A stretch of 64,000 bases of DNA, taken from the NCBI RefSeq assembly GCF_022374895.2, contig NZ_CP092423.2:4836001-4900000 (forward strand). The letters run 5' to 3'. The position numbers and the translations under genes are program-made. How positions within the stretch are numbered: the first letter of the stretch is position 1; each line of letters starts with the position of its first letter. The stretch comes from Mycobacterium lentiflavum (lineage in GTDB: Bacteria > Actinomycetota > Actinomycetes > Mycobacteriales > Mycobacteriaceae). This document shows, piece after piece, positions 1 to 9,329 of the stretch. The notes beneath the pieces are model-generated. The model worked only from the letters and a program-made list of their open reading frames with translations, was not told the origin of the DNA and made no database searches.

Positions 1-1215
1 GTGATCTGCGTACACGCCGACAGCCCGGTTGAATCCGACATGCGGAAGGGCCAATTGGAAGTCGATGCCGTAGTCGGAGAGGATTTTGTTCCATCGTTTG
101 ATTCCGCTTTGGCAGTCGCTGATGTACTCCCCACGCAGGTCGAGGTTCAGCGCCAGCAACGCTGACAGCTCCTCTTTGCCCCACGTGCCGTCGCCGTTCG
201 GGATGTCGAGGAATGCGCTGTCGTCGACCAGCAGGTGGTCGTCGCTTCGGCGCTCTTCCTGCCAACGTCCCTTCAAGCCGGCCGTGAAGTAGTTCGCCGC
301 ATTGGTCGAAGTCTCGCTACCGAACAAATCCAACGACACGCTGTAGTGGAAATTTATGTATTTCTGGATGATCCCCAGCGGAACACCACCGTGCCGCGCG
401 ATATCCATGGTGTCGTGTTCGCGAACTAGCTCGGCGCTTCGGGTGACTACACGGTCGACTCCGGTGGTGCCGACAAACATGTGGTGGGCTTCTTCTTTGA
501 GCATGAACTCGCAGGTCCGCGACAGTGGATCGAACGCACTTTCCTTTAGCGTGCCCAGCTGATACTTGCCATCGCGGTCGGTGAAGTATGTGAACATGTA
601 GAACGCTAGCCAGTCGGCGGTTTTCTCATTGAATGCCCCGAGGATGCGTGGCGAGTCCGGACTGCCGGAATTGCGATACAGCAACGCCTCTGCCTCCTCG
701 CGACCCTCCTTGCCGAAGTAGGCGTGGAGCAGATACACCATCGCCCACAGGTGGCGGCCCTCTTCTACGTTGACCTGAAACAGATTTCGCAGGTCATACA
801 GCGACGGTGCCGTCAGACCGAGCAACCGCTGCTGCTCGACCGAAGCGGGTTCTGTGTCGCCCTGCACAACGATAAGTCGCTGTAGGTCGGCCCTGTGCTC
901 CCCGGGAATCTGCTGCCAAACGGGTTGTCCCTTGTTCTCACCGAAGGCAACACGGCGATCCGGCTTGGGTTCGGCCAGAAAGATGCCCCAGCGGTAGTCG
1001 GGCACGTTGACGTGGCCGAAGTGCGCCCAGCCTTCGCGACCTACGGCTACCGCGGTGCGCAAGTACACGCCATGCGTTTCCAGAGTGGGACCCATCTCGC
1101 CCCACCAGTTCAGAAACTTCGGCTGCCAGCCCTCCAACGCGCGCTGCAGTCGACGATCCGACGACAAATCGACGTTGTTGGGAATTTTGTCTTCGTAGTT
1201 GATTGATGTCATCAT
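1..1215 (-). CDS. boxB: Benzoyl-CoA 2,3-epoxidase, oxygenase subunit BoxB (3' end cut by window edge)
   Basis: The minus-strand frame is open from an ATG at 1215 to the window edge (405 codons). BoxB is usually about 470 residues, so the last 70 or so are missing. It is the diiron oxygenase that epoxidises the ring of benzoyl-CoA with O2 and electrons from BoxA; no boxA is visible here. Two ExxH motifs of a carboxylate-bridged diiron site can be read in this frame, one in an EEGRH context and one in an EEAHH context. It starts 4 bases after the boxC stop, so the two are co-transcribed. A second ATG follows at once (1212), leaving the exact start uncertain by one residue. Confidence 0.9.
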   Translation of the reverse strand, partial: MMTSINYEDKIPNNVDLSSDRRLQRALEGWQPKFLNWWGEMGPTLETHGVYLRTAVAVGREGWAHFGHVNVPDYRWGIFLAEPKPDRRVAFGENKGQPVWQQIPGEHRADLQRLIVVQGDTEPASVEQQRLLGLTAPSLYDLRNLFQVNVEEGRHLWAMVYLLHAYFGKEGREEAEALLYRNSGSPDSPRILGAFNEKTADWLAFYMFTYFTDRDGKYQLGTLKESAFDPLSRTCEFMLKEEAHHMFVGTTGVDRVVTRSAELVREHDTMDIARHGGVPLGIIQKYINFHYSVSLDLFGSETSTNAANYFTAGLKGRWQEERRSDDHLLVDDSAFLDIPNGDGTWGKEELSALLALNLDLRGEYISDCQSGIKRWNKILSDYGIDFQLALPHVGFNRAVGVYADH

Positions 1216-1219
1216 GGTT

Positions 1220-2944
1220 TCAGACCCGCTTCCTGTCGAAGGTTGCCGATTTGCCCGTACCGTAGCGTCGCAGCGCGCCTTCCGGGCCGGAGGCGTTGGG
1301 GCGGACGAAGATCCAGTTCTGCCAGGCCGAGAGTCGGCCAAAGATCTTGGTTTCCAGCGTTTCAGGTCCGACGAATCGATGATTGGCCTCCATGCCGGTG
1401 CACGCGTCCGGCGAGAGCGCGGCGCGGCCCTCGATAACAAGTCGGATTTCGTCTTCCCAGTCAATGTCGTCCGGAGCGTCGGTCACCAAGCCCAACTCGT
1501 TGGCCTGCGCGGGTGTGAGCGAATTGCCGATCTGTTTGTCCCGCAGCAGGTTCAAGTGATCATCATGGCCGTAAAACCTCGACTCAAGTCGCGAAAGGCC
1601 GTTGCCCATAGGGAAGACACCGAAGTTAGACACAGTTATCCGTAGGCTTGCCCGCTCCTCGCTGTCCTGGTCCTCTAGGCGAGGTCCGTCGAGGATGTAC
1701 TGCCGATCACAGGCCAGTGCGAGTTCGGTCAGCATTCCGGAAAAGCAGCTGCCGGGCAGGATCTCGGCGATGAGGCTCCTGCTGGTGACGTCCAGACGCT
1801 TGAGGACCCGTTTGTAATACAGCAGGATCTCGTTGGCCAGCCAGTGTTCATCGTCCAGAAGTAGTCGCTCATACTCGTCGAGCACGCCGAACTCTCCTAC
1901 TGTGCGCAAGATCCAGGTGCCGATGGCAGTTTCGTTGGTGCGCAGGCGCAGGATCAGATCGTCGAGTTCGCGAGTGACTGCAAGCGGCCAGAAGTCGCTG
2001 CCGAGTTCGACGGCCGAGCTCATATCAGCTGGCGCGGCAGCACGAGGTCCGCTCACGGTGATCGTCACCGTGGCGTTGGCGCGGTCGAACTTGGCCGTAA
2101 CGTAGTCGTAGGCAAGGCTGTCGGTGCCTACGACCCGGCTCAGAGGCCTTAGCGTGACGCCTCTCGCATTCGATGGACGCCTTGAGCGGGAGGCGAATTC
2201 GACCGCACGGGCGTGCACAGTCTGCTCGAACTGCCGCGGCGCGGCTAGTTCATCCACCAACCCCCAGTGCACCGCGGTCTTGCCCCGCACGCCATCGGAG
2301 CGGGTTGCGAACACGTCGGCACGGTCCTTGCGCACCCGCCGCTTGTCTACCACTCGGGTCAGCCCGCCGGTGCCTGGCAGCACACCGAGAAGTGGCACCT
2401 CGGGCAGGGAAACCGCCGAAGAGTTGTCGTCGACGAGCAGAATGTGCTCGCAGGCCAACGCCAACTCGTAGCCTCCGCCGGCGCAGGACCCATTGACTGC
2501 CGCGAGGTAGATTTGCCCCGAATGCGCTGAGGCGTCCTCCATTCCGTTGCGTGTCTCGTTGGTGAACTTGCAAAAGTTCACCTTCCACGCGTGTGGCGAG
2601 GCGGCCAGCATGCGGATGTTGGCGCCGGCACAAAAGACCTTTTCCTTGCCGCTGGTCACTACGACCGCCTTGACTTCGGGGTGCTCGAATCGCAGTCGCT
2701 GGGTAGCGTCATAGAGCTCGATATCGACGCCGAGGTCGTAGGAGTTCAGTTTGAGCTCGTAACCGGGAACGAGCCCGCCATCCTCAGCGACATCGAGCAC
2801 TAGCCATGCCACCTCGCCGTCGAGGCAAAGGTTCCAATGCCGGTACCGATCGGGGTGGGTGTCGAACGAAACCTCGGGTGACGGGGGCGTGTCGCCGAGC
2901 TCCGAAACATCGGACCTCTGCTCAACGTCGGTCGTAACTGTCAT
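1220..2944 (-). CDS. boxC: Benzoyl-CoA-dihydrodiol lyase BoxC
   Basis: 574 residues, close to the family's usual length of about 550. BoxC opens the 2,3-epoxide of dihydrobenzoyl-CoA hydrolytically and releases formate plus the ring-opened semialdehyde-CoA. It has a double crotonase-like architecture. The first half shows the oxyanion segments around FCAGANIRML and GSCAGGGYELALACEH, and a second, degenerate crotonase-like half follows. The ATG at 2944 has a strong AGGAGGA ribosome site just upstream. It is the first gene of a boxC-boxB operon, with an AT-rich promoter region carrying an ACATA-TT-TATGT palindrome about 50 bp upstream. Confidence 0.92.
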   Translation of the reverse strand: MTVTTDVEQRSDVSELGDTPPSPEVSFDTHPDRYRHWNLCLDGEVAWLVLDVAEDGGLVPGYELKLNSYDLGVDIELYDATQRLRFEHPEVKAVVVTSGKEKVFCAGANIRMLAASPHAWKVNFCKFTNETRNGMEDASAHSGQIYLAAVNGSCAGGGYELALACEHILLVDDNSSAVSLPEVPLLGVLPGTGGLTRVVDKRRVRKDRADVFATRSDGVRGKTAVHWGLVDELAAPRQFEQTVHARAVEFASRSRRPSNARGVTLRPLSRVVGTDSLAYDYVTAKFDRANATVTITVSGPRAAAPADMSSAVELGSDFWPLAVTRELDDLILRLRTNETAIGTWILRTVGEFGVLDEYERLLLDDEHWLANEILLYYKRVLKRLDVTSRSLIAEILPGSCFSGMLTELALACDRQYILDGPRLEDQDSEERASLRITVSNFGVFPMGNGLSRLESRFYGHDDHLNLLRDKQIGNSLTPAQANELGLVTDAPDDIDWEDEIRLVIEGRAALSPDACTGMEANHRFVGPETLETKIFGRLSAWQNWIFVRPNASGPEGALRRYGTGKSATFDRKRV

Positions 2945-3493
2945 CGGTTCCTCCTGGGATCGGTAGAGCGTCCAGTTAGATCAACATACTACATATTTAT
3001 GTCGCAACACAATAGTTATGTATAATATAAAGGGATGCTCGATCTGCTTCGGGGGAGTCGAGATACACTGCGGCAACGTCTAATAAGGGGTTAGGGCGGC
3101 GTAGCGAGGTCGGGTCGAGCCGCCGAGACCGATTTAGCTCCGACAGCTTGGTGGCCAATCTGCGGGGACGGTATGTGTAATGCCGGAGTTCCGATCAGGT
3201 TCGGTGCGCACGTGCACGCGATCTATGGCGTGGGCCCCGGTGCGTCTCGACCAATTTAGTCGTTTCGCGTCGTTAGGCCTCGTCTTCGGCTGAAGCCTCG
3301 CCGAAAGTCTCAAGCTGTCCCACCGGTACCTTCGTCACTGTCGGCACGTTGCGCCCCAAGCGCTTTGGCCTGCGCCGGATTGTTGCAGGACGCAGGGATC
3401 CGCGGCCAGGGTGCTGAATTTGTCGCCGGCCTGGCCCGGTTACACGGCGATCGCGGTCGGTAGCAACAATCCCTTATTGTGCTCGCCGGCCGG
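2945..3493. promoter_or_regulatory. boxC upstream region, no gene seen; palindrome at 2991-3002
   Basis: This 549-bp stretch separates boxC from the PaaX-family gene. No open frame in it looks like a known protein. The first 100 bases next to boxC are strikingly AT-rich for this genome and hold ACATA-TT-TATGT (2991-3002) and a TATGTATAATAT run (about 3017-3028), the natural place for a promoter and operator. The likely ligand-responsive regulator is the adjacent PaaX-family protein, by position only. Confidence 0.45.
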
Positions 3494-4372
3494 TCAATCC
3501 GCGTTGGCCGCGGCCAATTGGCTCCATCTCCTGCGGGCGGGTTCACGCCACTCAGCGTGCTTGGCCTCAAAGAGCGACGTTGCCGCGGTGCCGCTCCAGT
3601 GTGGGGGGAGTAGCACTCGCGGCAATTGCGGATCGAGAAACGGAAAACGGCGCCATTCATGAACCAGGCGGATCTGCGCAACCAAAATATCGTCGGCCGA
3701 TCGTGGCTTCAAACCGGAGAAATCCTCAATGAACTCTCGGTAGTGGCACTCAACCTCAGCAAGGTCCCACGCCGCCAACACCATGTCGCTTTGATTCCCC
3801 AGCGCGCCGTACTCGGACACGAACGACAAAGCCTTATCCGATAGGTCGAGCCCTTCAAGGATTGCCTTGGCCTCGGCCGCCGCTTCAGCGTGCGGCGAAA
3901 TCCACACGCCAGGCAAGGGGGAACCAAAACCCGCCCAGCTCAATTGGGTGCGCACTTTGTGCCGTAACGCGCGCATCGATTCCGGGATGGAAATCAAGAC
4001 AACCAGCCACCGGCCGTCCCAGGACAATTCCCGGGAGCCGAACGAATAGATTCGGTTCGCGCCTTCCTCTAACAGCTCACGGCCAGCATCGGTCAGCGAC
4101 CACCGCACTCGCCGGCCCACCCGATCGGAAGTCAACCAACCTTCGGAGGCTATCCGGCCTAGCGCCTGCCTGGCCGAGCCTTCCTCCACTCCAACCAGCC
4201 GGAGAGAATCCACAAGGGTTGCCGTCCATACAAGCTGGCCGAAGGGCAAAACGAATTCACCGAGGATCGTCATCAGCAGCGAGCGCGCACTGCCCTCCCC
4301 TACCTCGCGGCGCCTACTTAGCGCGGGTGTCGCTCCTGGCGAATCACCGCCACCGTCCGGCGCTACCGCCAC
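3494..4372 (-). CDS. PaaX-family transcriptional regulator
   Basis: About 292 residues from a GTG at 4372, chosen because GAGGA lies six bases upstream; a TTG two codons earlier would overlap that site. The N-terminal winged helix (around SARSLLMTILGEFVLP) and the central WDGRWLVVLISIPE block are typical of PaaX, the GntR-like repressor that responds to phenylacetyl-CoA. Here it lies between boxC and an enoyl-CoA hydratase, so an aryl-CoA such as benzoyl-CoA is the more likely effector (inference). Transcribed in the same direction as boxCB. Confidence 0.85.
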   Translation of the reverse strand: MAVAPDGGGDSPGATPALSRRREVGEGSARSLLMTILGEFVLPFGQLVWTATLVDSLRLVGVEEGSARQALGRIASEGWLTSDRVGRRVRWSLTDAGRELLEEGANRIYSFGSRELSWDGRWLVVLISIPESMRALRHKVRTQLSWAGFGSPLPGVWISPHAEAAAEAKAILEGLDLSDKALSFVSEYGALGNQSDMVLAAWDLAEVECHYREFIEDFSGLKPRSADDILVAQIRLVHEWRRFPFLDPQLPRVLLPPHWSGTAATSLFEAKHAEWREPARRRWSQLAAANAD

Positions 4373-4424
4373 CTGCAATCCTCACTTGTCGCTGTCCCAA
4401 CCGATACATGAAGTGTCTCACCGA

Positions 4425-5240
4425 TCACGCGTGCCGTGTCTCCCTCGCACGCTTGCTGTTGACGAATGCGCCCATTCGCTGAAACTTTTCGGCATCCTCG
4501 AACAGCACTGCTTGCGCCAACAAGTCGACGTGCGGATGGGCTGCCGCCGGCGCATCGACGGTGATCTTGGATAGCCGCAGTGCCTTCGCCGAACTCATGA
4601 CCATCGTGTCGACCACACCATCGGCGGTTGAGAAGAGGTCCTCAGGCTCGGTCACGGCCAAGACTAGTCCGTGGCGCAGCGCATCCTCGGCGTCGAGCGT
4701 GCGGCCGGCAAGGAGAATCTGCTTGGCCACGCTCTCTCCGAGTAGCCTTACCAACCGAAACGCTGCGCCCGCCCCGGCAAGAATCCCTAGCCTCGGTTCG
4801 GGCTGGCCGAACTTTGCCCGCGCGCTAGCCACCCGAATGTCACACGCGTACGCTAGCTCAGCTCCGCCGCCCAATGCCCAACCGTCGATTGCTGCCACAG
4901 TTGGCATGGGCAGAGAACGGATACGCTCAAAGAGCCTGAGGTTAATACCTTTTAGCGCATCATCGCTGCGGCGGTCAAGCAGTTGGCGAATGTCGGCGCC
5001 GCCAGCGAAAACTCCGTCGCTGCCGCCCGTCAGTACCAGCACCTTCGGATCCGATTCCAATTCGGCGCACAGGTCGTGCAACTGCTCAACCATTCCAGCG
5101 TCAATCGCGTTGCGCTCTGCTGGGCGATGCAACGTCACCCACGTGCGGTCGACCCGGCGATCAACGAGCACAGAATCCCCGTCCACTACGTCAATCCGAT
5201 CGCTCGCCACCAGACTAATATTAGACGATTTTGTGCCCAT
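4425..5240 (-). CDS. Enoyl-CoA hydratase/isomerase (crotonase) family protein
   Basis: 271 residues from ATG 5240, with the crotonase oxyanion segments GGADIRQL and GWALGGGAELAYACDIR and the downstream GQPEPRLGI block. It probably works in beta-oxidation-like steps after ring opening by the box enzymes. The start is doubtful. No ribosome site precedes 5240, and the first 30 or so coding bases contain a 10-bp palindrome (CTAATATTAG, 5214-5223), so translation may begin further in. The gene is 52 bp upstream of paaX on the same strand and 38 bp downstream of the patatin gene stop. Confidence 0.85.
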   Translation of the reverse strand: MGTKSSNISLVASDRIDVVDGDSVLVDRRVDRTWVTLHRPAERNAIDAGMVEQLHDLCAELESDPKVLVLTGGSDGVFAGGADIRQLLDRRSDDALKGINLRLFERIRSLPMPTVAAIDGWALGGGAELAYACDIRVASARAKFGQPEPRLGILAGAGAAFRLVRLLGESVAKQILLAGRTLDAEDALRHGLVLAVTEPEDLFSTADGVVDTMVMSSAKALRLSKITVDAPAAAHPHVDLLAQAVLFEDAEKFQRMGAFVNSKRARETRHA

Positions 5241-5278
5241 GCGACAGAGATTTGTAGACTAATGCCGGGCGTCCTGCC

Positions 5279-7798
5279 CTACGTACCCACGTCCCGAGTC
5301 TCGTCAGGTGAGCCAACCTCTGCTTCTGTTTCATCCGGGCCTCGTGATTTTGTGCCAGAACGATCGCGTGGCGGAGCGTCGTGGCGTGACGTCTGCGCGC
5401 GACGGCGCCGAGCATGGTATCGAAGTTCTGAGGGTAACTTCCGGCCGAAGACACGCAGTCCGATTCCTGTCGCCCAGCGGACGAATCTTGCTGTTCGTTT
5501 CAGCTTGGGAGACCGCCTGTCAGATGTGGGGAGGATGTGGTCCGCCTGACTTATTGTCCAGTCTGGCTGCAGCACCACCCGTAACCAGAATCCGGGCTTC
5601 CCCCATTGGTGCGATAGAGCCCATAGGGTGTCCTCGAGCTTGGCGAGTGACTTAGGTTCACGTCGAAAGTCGTTGACCAGCTGCGCATTCTCCACTTCGT
5701 ATGCTTCTATTGCGCCTTTGGCGACGGCGTCGGGATCGGTGTCTTCGTCGGCCAGAATTCCGTCGATCAAGTCGCCGATAAGACGTTGCGCCTCAGCGGT
5801 ATCGACGCCTGCCGTTGCTAGCAACTGCCTGCTGAGCTCGCTGGCAACGTCGAGTCGACCCCATAGCCAGTCGTGGTGCCGGCCGCGCTCGCTGGCAAAG
5901 GCGCCGAAGTGCCCGAGACGCTGTCCGTACAGCTTCTTGATTGGCCAATCCGATTGGCTAGGAAGATTTTCGAGCGGAATTCGGGACGCAGGTGCGGCTG
6001 CGGGCGTCACGTTGTGAAAGCGAAGCTCCGGCACGTCATAGTCTGCGCCGCCCCAATCTCGCCATCCGCTAAGGACTTCCACGCTCACGACGAGATCGAG
6101 TAAATCCGATGCCGAAACGTTGACAACCGCATCGTGGATCGCGTCGACAGCACCTTGCATGATCGTTCCGAGACGCACCGACAGTGACCCGCAATCAGAT
6201 CCGTAAATTTTCTCAAGCGCTGGTGACCCGGTGGAGTACACACCACGCAGGTTGCGCAGTTGCACACTCGAGCTCATCACACTGGCTTTTTGGCCAGCGA
6301 CAGCCGCGCGAATCACTTTGCCAAGCGCAACGACCTCGTCGAGCGCAGCGGCGACGATGGGCATTGCTTGTTCGATCCCAGCGGCAAGGGACTCGTCTGC
6401 CCCGGCGTGGAGCCTTGAGAGAGCCTGTCCATACCATCGAAGACAACGGTCGGCCCCGGCCGCACCCCAATGCCAGGAACCCTCTGACAGGGGTGGAAAC
6501 GCTTCATTTGGCATACCAGGGACGACATTGGGGTCCAGGCTGGGCTCTGGTGGCGGCTGCAGCTTCGACGTCTGGGTTTCGCCCGACACCGCATACAGGT
6601 ATCGCTCAAATGCCTCCGCTCGTGCGCGCCGGTATCGCTCGAACATTAACTCGACGGCCTGCTTGAGGTTGCTCAGGTCCTGGGTGTTTGGGCTCGCTAA
6701 GAATGACGAGATCATCTCGTGCGCTTGCGTTCTCGTCAGGCTCATTTCCTCGAAGATCAGATGCAGCGCGTCCAGGTCCAGACGCGCATCGGGCTCGCGG
6801 ATCGCCGATAACACCGAGGCCAGTGTCTGTTTGATCGTCGGGGTGCCGGTGGCCGAAGACGCGGCACCGGCCGGTTGGCCGACGCCAGGTGTGATGTAGA
6901 GCATGACGCGGTCGTGTGGCTCGCCTATGGGCCGTTCCCGTAGCACGTCCAGCAATGGTTCGATCGGTGCGTTGTCGAGGACGCCGCCGTCGACCAGCCA
7001 ACTGGGCCCGACGCGCGTGTCCTTGGGCACAACACGACGAGACTTCAGCTCTGCGGTTTCGTAGACGGGCGCGAACGCCACCGGAAACGACGCCGAAGCT
7101 CTCGCCGCCAATGTCAGTGCATCTAGATTCTGGTTGTTGGCCGTGAAATCGAAATGGTTGTGTCCCGACACCGCTCCGCGGATGGTGCTGCCGGACGCAG
7201 GAGATCGCCCATCAGGCGGCAGCTTGCGATCGAACTTACACACGCGCCGTCCGTCGCGCTGCGACATCGCGGCACCACTTTCTAGAGGCGTTTGCACCAC
7301 CGTGCTATCCAAGGCGGTGGCGGTGATCAAAAGCGTGCAGTCCTGCGCGCGATCAGAATTGTCCTGCATCTGTGCGAGCAGCTCTTTTACCTGACTCTTG
7401 AGATAGTCGCCATCGAGAACGGAATGCGCGCCCTGCGGGTGTTGACGAACGAGGCGGGAGACGCTGAGAGCAGCTGTTTGCGTCCACACCGTGCGCATCA
7501 GTGGCATGTCTGCCCCCTTGGCGACTGCCGCGGCGAGCACTGTGCCGTTCAGACCGCCCGCACTCGTTCCCGCAACCAAGTCCACCACTGCTGTGCGCTT
7601 CGCTGCCTCGAGAATGGCTCTCCACGGATCCACGTCCCCGGCGAGCTCGGAGTCCGGCGCCTGCATGGAGGCAAGACGGATTCGATTCAGCTCGTGGATG
7701 ACACCACCCATCCAGACAGCTAGGCTGACCCCTCCATTGAGGACCACGGCATAGCGGATCTGCTTGTGTGACCTAGCCGCCGGTTGCTGTGCCGTCAT
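5279..7798 (-). CDS. Patatin-like phospholipase with DUF3376-type C-terminal region
   Basis: 839 residues from ATG 7798, preceded by GGAGGTGACT. The frame runs open for 60 more codons upstream without a comparable start. The N-terminal third is a patatin domain: the GGVSLAVWMGG oxyanion-type loop (about residues 22-32), the nucleophile motif GTSAGG with Ser79, and the partner Asp in VDGGVLDN. The long C-terminal half matches the actinobacterial patatin-like family with a DUF3376 tail, as far as can be judged by eye. A lipid acyl hydrolase is expected. Nothing ties it to aromatic catabolism, and no signal peptide is visible. Confidence 0.85.
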   Translation of the reverse strand: MTAQQPAARSHKQIRYAVVLNGGVSLAVWMGGVIHELNRIRLASMQAPDSELAGDVDPWRAILEAAKRTAVVDLVAGTSAGGLNGTVLAAAVAKGADMPLMRTVWTQTAALSVSRLVRQHPQGAHSVLDGDYLKSQVKELLAQMQDNSDRAQDCTLLITATALDSTVVQTPLESGAAMSQRDGRRVCKFDRKLPPDGRSPASGSTIRGAVSGHNHFDFTANNQNLDALTLAARASASFPVAFAPVYETAELKSRRVVPKDTRVGPSWLVDGGVLDNAPIEPLLDVLRERPIGEPHDRVMLYITPGVGQPAGAASSATGTPTIKQTLASVLSAIREPDARLDLDALHLIFEEMSLTRTQAHEMISSFLASPNTQDLSNLKQAVELMFERYRRARAEAFERYLYAVSGETQTSKLQPPPEPSLDPNVVPGMPNEAFPPLSEGSWHWGAAGADRCLRWYGQALSRLHAGADESLAAGIEQAMPIVAAALDEVVALGKVIRAAVAGQKASVMSSSVQLRNLRGVYSTGSPALEKIYGSDCGSLSVRLGTIMQGAVDAIHDAVVNVSASDLLDLVVSVEVLSGWRDWGGADYDVPELRFHNVTPAAAPASRIPLENLPSQSDWPIKKLYGQRLGHFGAFASERGRHHDWLWGRLDVASELSRQLLATAGVDTAEAQRLIGDLIDGILADEDTDPDAVAKGAIEAYEVENAQLVNDFRREPKSLAKLEDTLWALSHQWGKPGFWLRVVLQPDWTISQADHILPTSDRRSPKLKRTARFVRWATGIGLRVFGRKLPSELRYHARRRRAQTSRHDAPPRDRSGTKSRGPDETEAEVGSPDETRDVGT

Positions 7799-8162
7799 AG
7801 TCACCTCCGGTCTGCGTACCGTGTCCCTCCGCCCGCTCATCCTGACATGAGAGATCACCGCCGACCATGGCGTCGACTCGCGCATCTGCCGCCGAAGGAC
7901 CAACGCGAAGGACGACTCGAAACTGTCTGCTGCGCGACTCTGGATTGCCAGCCCGCCGGTTCTGCGTCGCGGTACCAAACGGGTTTAGGCGACTGACCCG
8001 GGTTCATGCGTCCGCGCTGGAACAGCTCGCGCCGTGCCTGTGGGTGAGCGCACCTCCCCCACCTTACGGCTTCCATAGCCAGCCAACACGTCTCGGCCAA
8101 GGTGACACCGACCGACAGCCCACGCATAGCCCACCGGGGCCGCGCGCCGTACCGACGCCGGC
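7799..8162. other. Intergenic stretch upstream of the patatin gene, no gene seen
   Basis: Apart from the ribosome site of the patatin gene at 7803-7808 no convincing coding or structured element is visible. Short frames here are antisense or mixed-frame and match nothing recognisable. It abuts primase debris and is probably the edge of an old insertion. Confidence 0.4.
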
Positions 8163-8483
8163 CTTGAGCTGCGCAACCAGGAGATAAGTCGGCTGGTAGG
8201 GAGCGAGCTCGTCTGGCTGAATACACTCACCCGTAGGCCGGATGAGCCACGTCACCTCTGCTGGTGCGCCGCCCCGAACGGTGGGCTTGTGGTTGAAAGT
8301 GCCCGGTGGGCGCAACACGTCGTTGTCGGAGATTTTGGAATCGACCGCCCCAAGGTGAGCACCCAAAGCGCGGCATAGGGACTCGTGTTGATGCGGCGGA
8401 ACGGATTTCGCCAACTTGACGTGCGCGTGGCCGTTGCCAGGTGATCCCGAACCCACGCTGAAGTCTCCCGGCAGCGCGGACAC
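8163..8483 (-). pseudogene. Fragment of a primase/replication protein (plasmid or ICE type)
   Basis: About 107 codons read like the N-terminal primase-polymerase region of actinobacterial plasmid and ICE replication proteins. The segments GNGHAHVKLA, ALGAHLGAVD, ISDNDVLRPPGTFNHKP and VTWLIRPTG occur in the usual order. No start codon with a ribosome site introduces the segment, and the frame runs into unrelated sequence on both sides, so only an internal piece survives. It abuts an integrase fragment transcribed the other way, as expected for remains of one integrative element. Confidence 0.6.
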
Positions 8484-8490
8484 CTTCCTT

Positions 8491-8534
8491 ATATCGAGCA
8501 GTCTCAAGAATGATATCGAGCAGTCTCGAGAATG
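8491..8534 (+). repeat. 22-bp tandem direct repeat at the primase/integrase junction
   Basis: Two adjacent 22-bp copies (8491-8512 and 8513-8534) share the core ATATCGAGCAGTCTC and differ at a single base. They lie exactly where the primase fragment ends and the integrase fragment begins. This suggests a deletion joint or a local duplication rather than a functional array. Confidence 0.75.
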
Positions 8535-9280
8535 CTTTCGGTGTGTTACGCCAAGTCCTGGGGCGCCGCGGTCGAGGATGGTCGCATCCCCCGCAATCCG
8601 TGCGACGGGGTGAAACTGCCTAAACGACACCACGCAGACCGCGGTTACCTCACGCATGCACAGGTGGCCACGCTGGCCGGTGCCGTCGACCGCGAGGCAG
8701 AGGTTGTCCGGTTCTTGAGCTACACGCGACTCGGGTGGGGCGAAATGGCAGCCCTTAGAGTCCAAGACTTCGACATGCTTCGACGTCGGGTGAACGTATC
8801 GCGCTCCGTCACCGAATCCGGTGGGCTGCAGTGGAGTACGCCGAAAACGCACGAGCGCCGATCCGTGCCTTCCCCGCCGCGCTCGCCGACGAGCTTTCCG
8901 CGCTAATGACGGCGAAGGACCGAGACGCATTGGTTTTCACCGACCAGCGCGGCGGCGTCCTGCGAAACTCCAACTGGCGAACACGAGTCTTCGAGCCAGC
9001 GGTAGAGAGGTGCAAGACGACTGACGGTAGCTTTCCGTCGATCACCCCGCACGACTTGCGACACACGGCGGCCAGCCTGGCCATCAGCGCCGGGGCCAAC
9101 GTGAAGGCTGTGCAGCGGATGCTGGGTCACGCCAAAGCGTCGATGACGCTAGACGTCTACGCCGACCTATTTGACGAAGATTTGGACGCGGTAGCAGTCG
9201 GTCTGGACGAAGCGATTCGAGCCGCTGCGGACCAGTTGCGGACCGAGCAGTCCAAGAAGCAGAAGGCAGCTAAAATCTAA
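8532..9280 (+). pseudogene. Phage-type tyrosine integrase, N-truncated and frameshifted
   Basis: The first frame (8532-8906) carries RIPRNPCDGVKLP and the arginine-I region (TRLGWGEMAALRVQDFD). The second frame (entering about 8870, ending 9280) carries HDLRHTAASLA, the MLGHAKASMT block and the catalytic tyrosine in LDVYADLFDEDLD. One lost base around 8868-8870 separates them; restoring it would give the continuous block RRSVPFPAALADEL. The N-terminal core-binding domain is missing. It ends 26 bp before the tRNA-Ala 3'-end copy at 9307, typical of an integrase beside its attachment site. Confidence 0.85.
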
Positions 9281-9306
9281 AATGGTCTTAGCTGCACGAA
9301 AATCAA

Positions 9307-9329
9307 GTGGAGCTAAGGGGAATCGAACC
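9307..9329 (+). other. Left attachment-site copy (tRNA-Ala 3'-end duplicate)
   Basis: 23 bases are identical to 58635-58657, covering the discriminator base, the 3' acceptor strand and part of the T-arm of tRNA-Ala. Identity ends with G in place of C at the next base. The remainder of the tRNA is absent, so this is a site copy, not a gene. Confidence 0.88.

Noticed and set aside
9307..9329. A second tRNA-Ala gene
   Set aside because: Only the 3' end is present; no anticodon arm or 5' acceptor strand can be paired with flanking bases.
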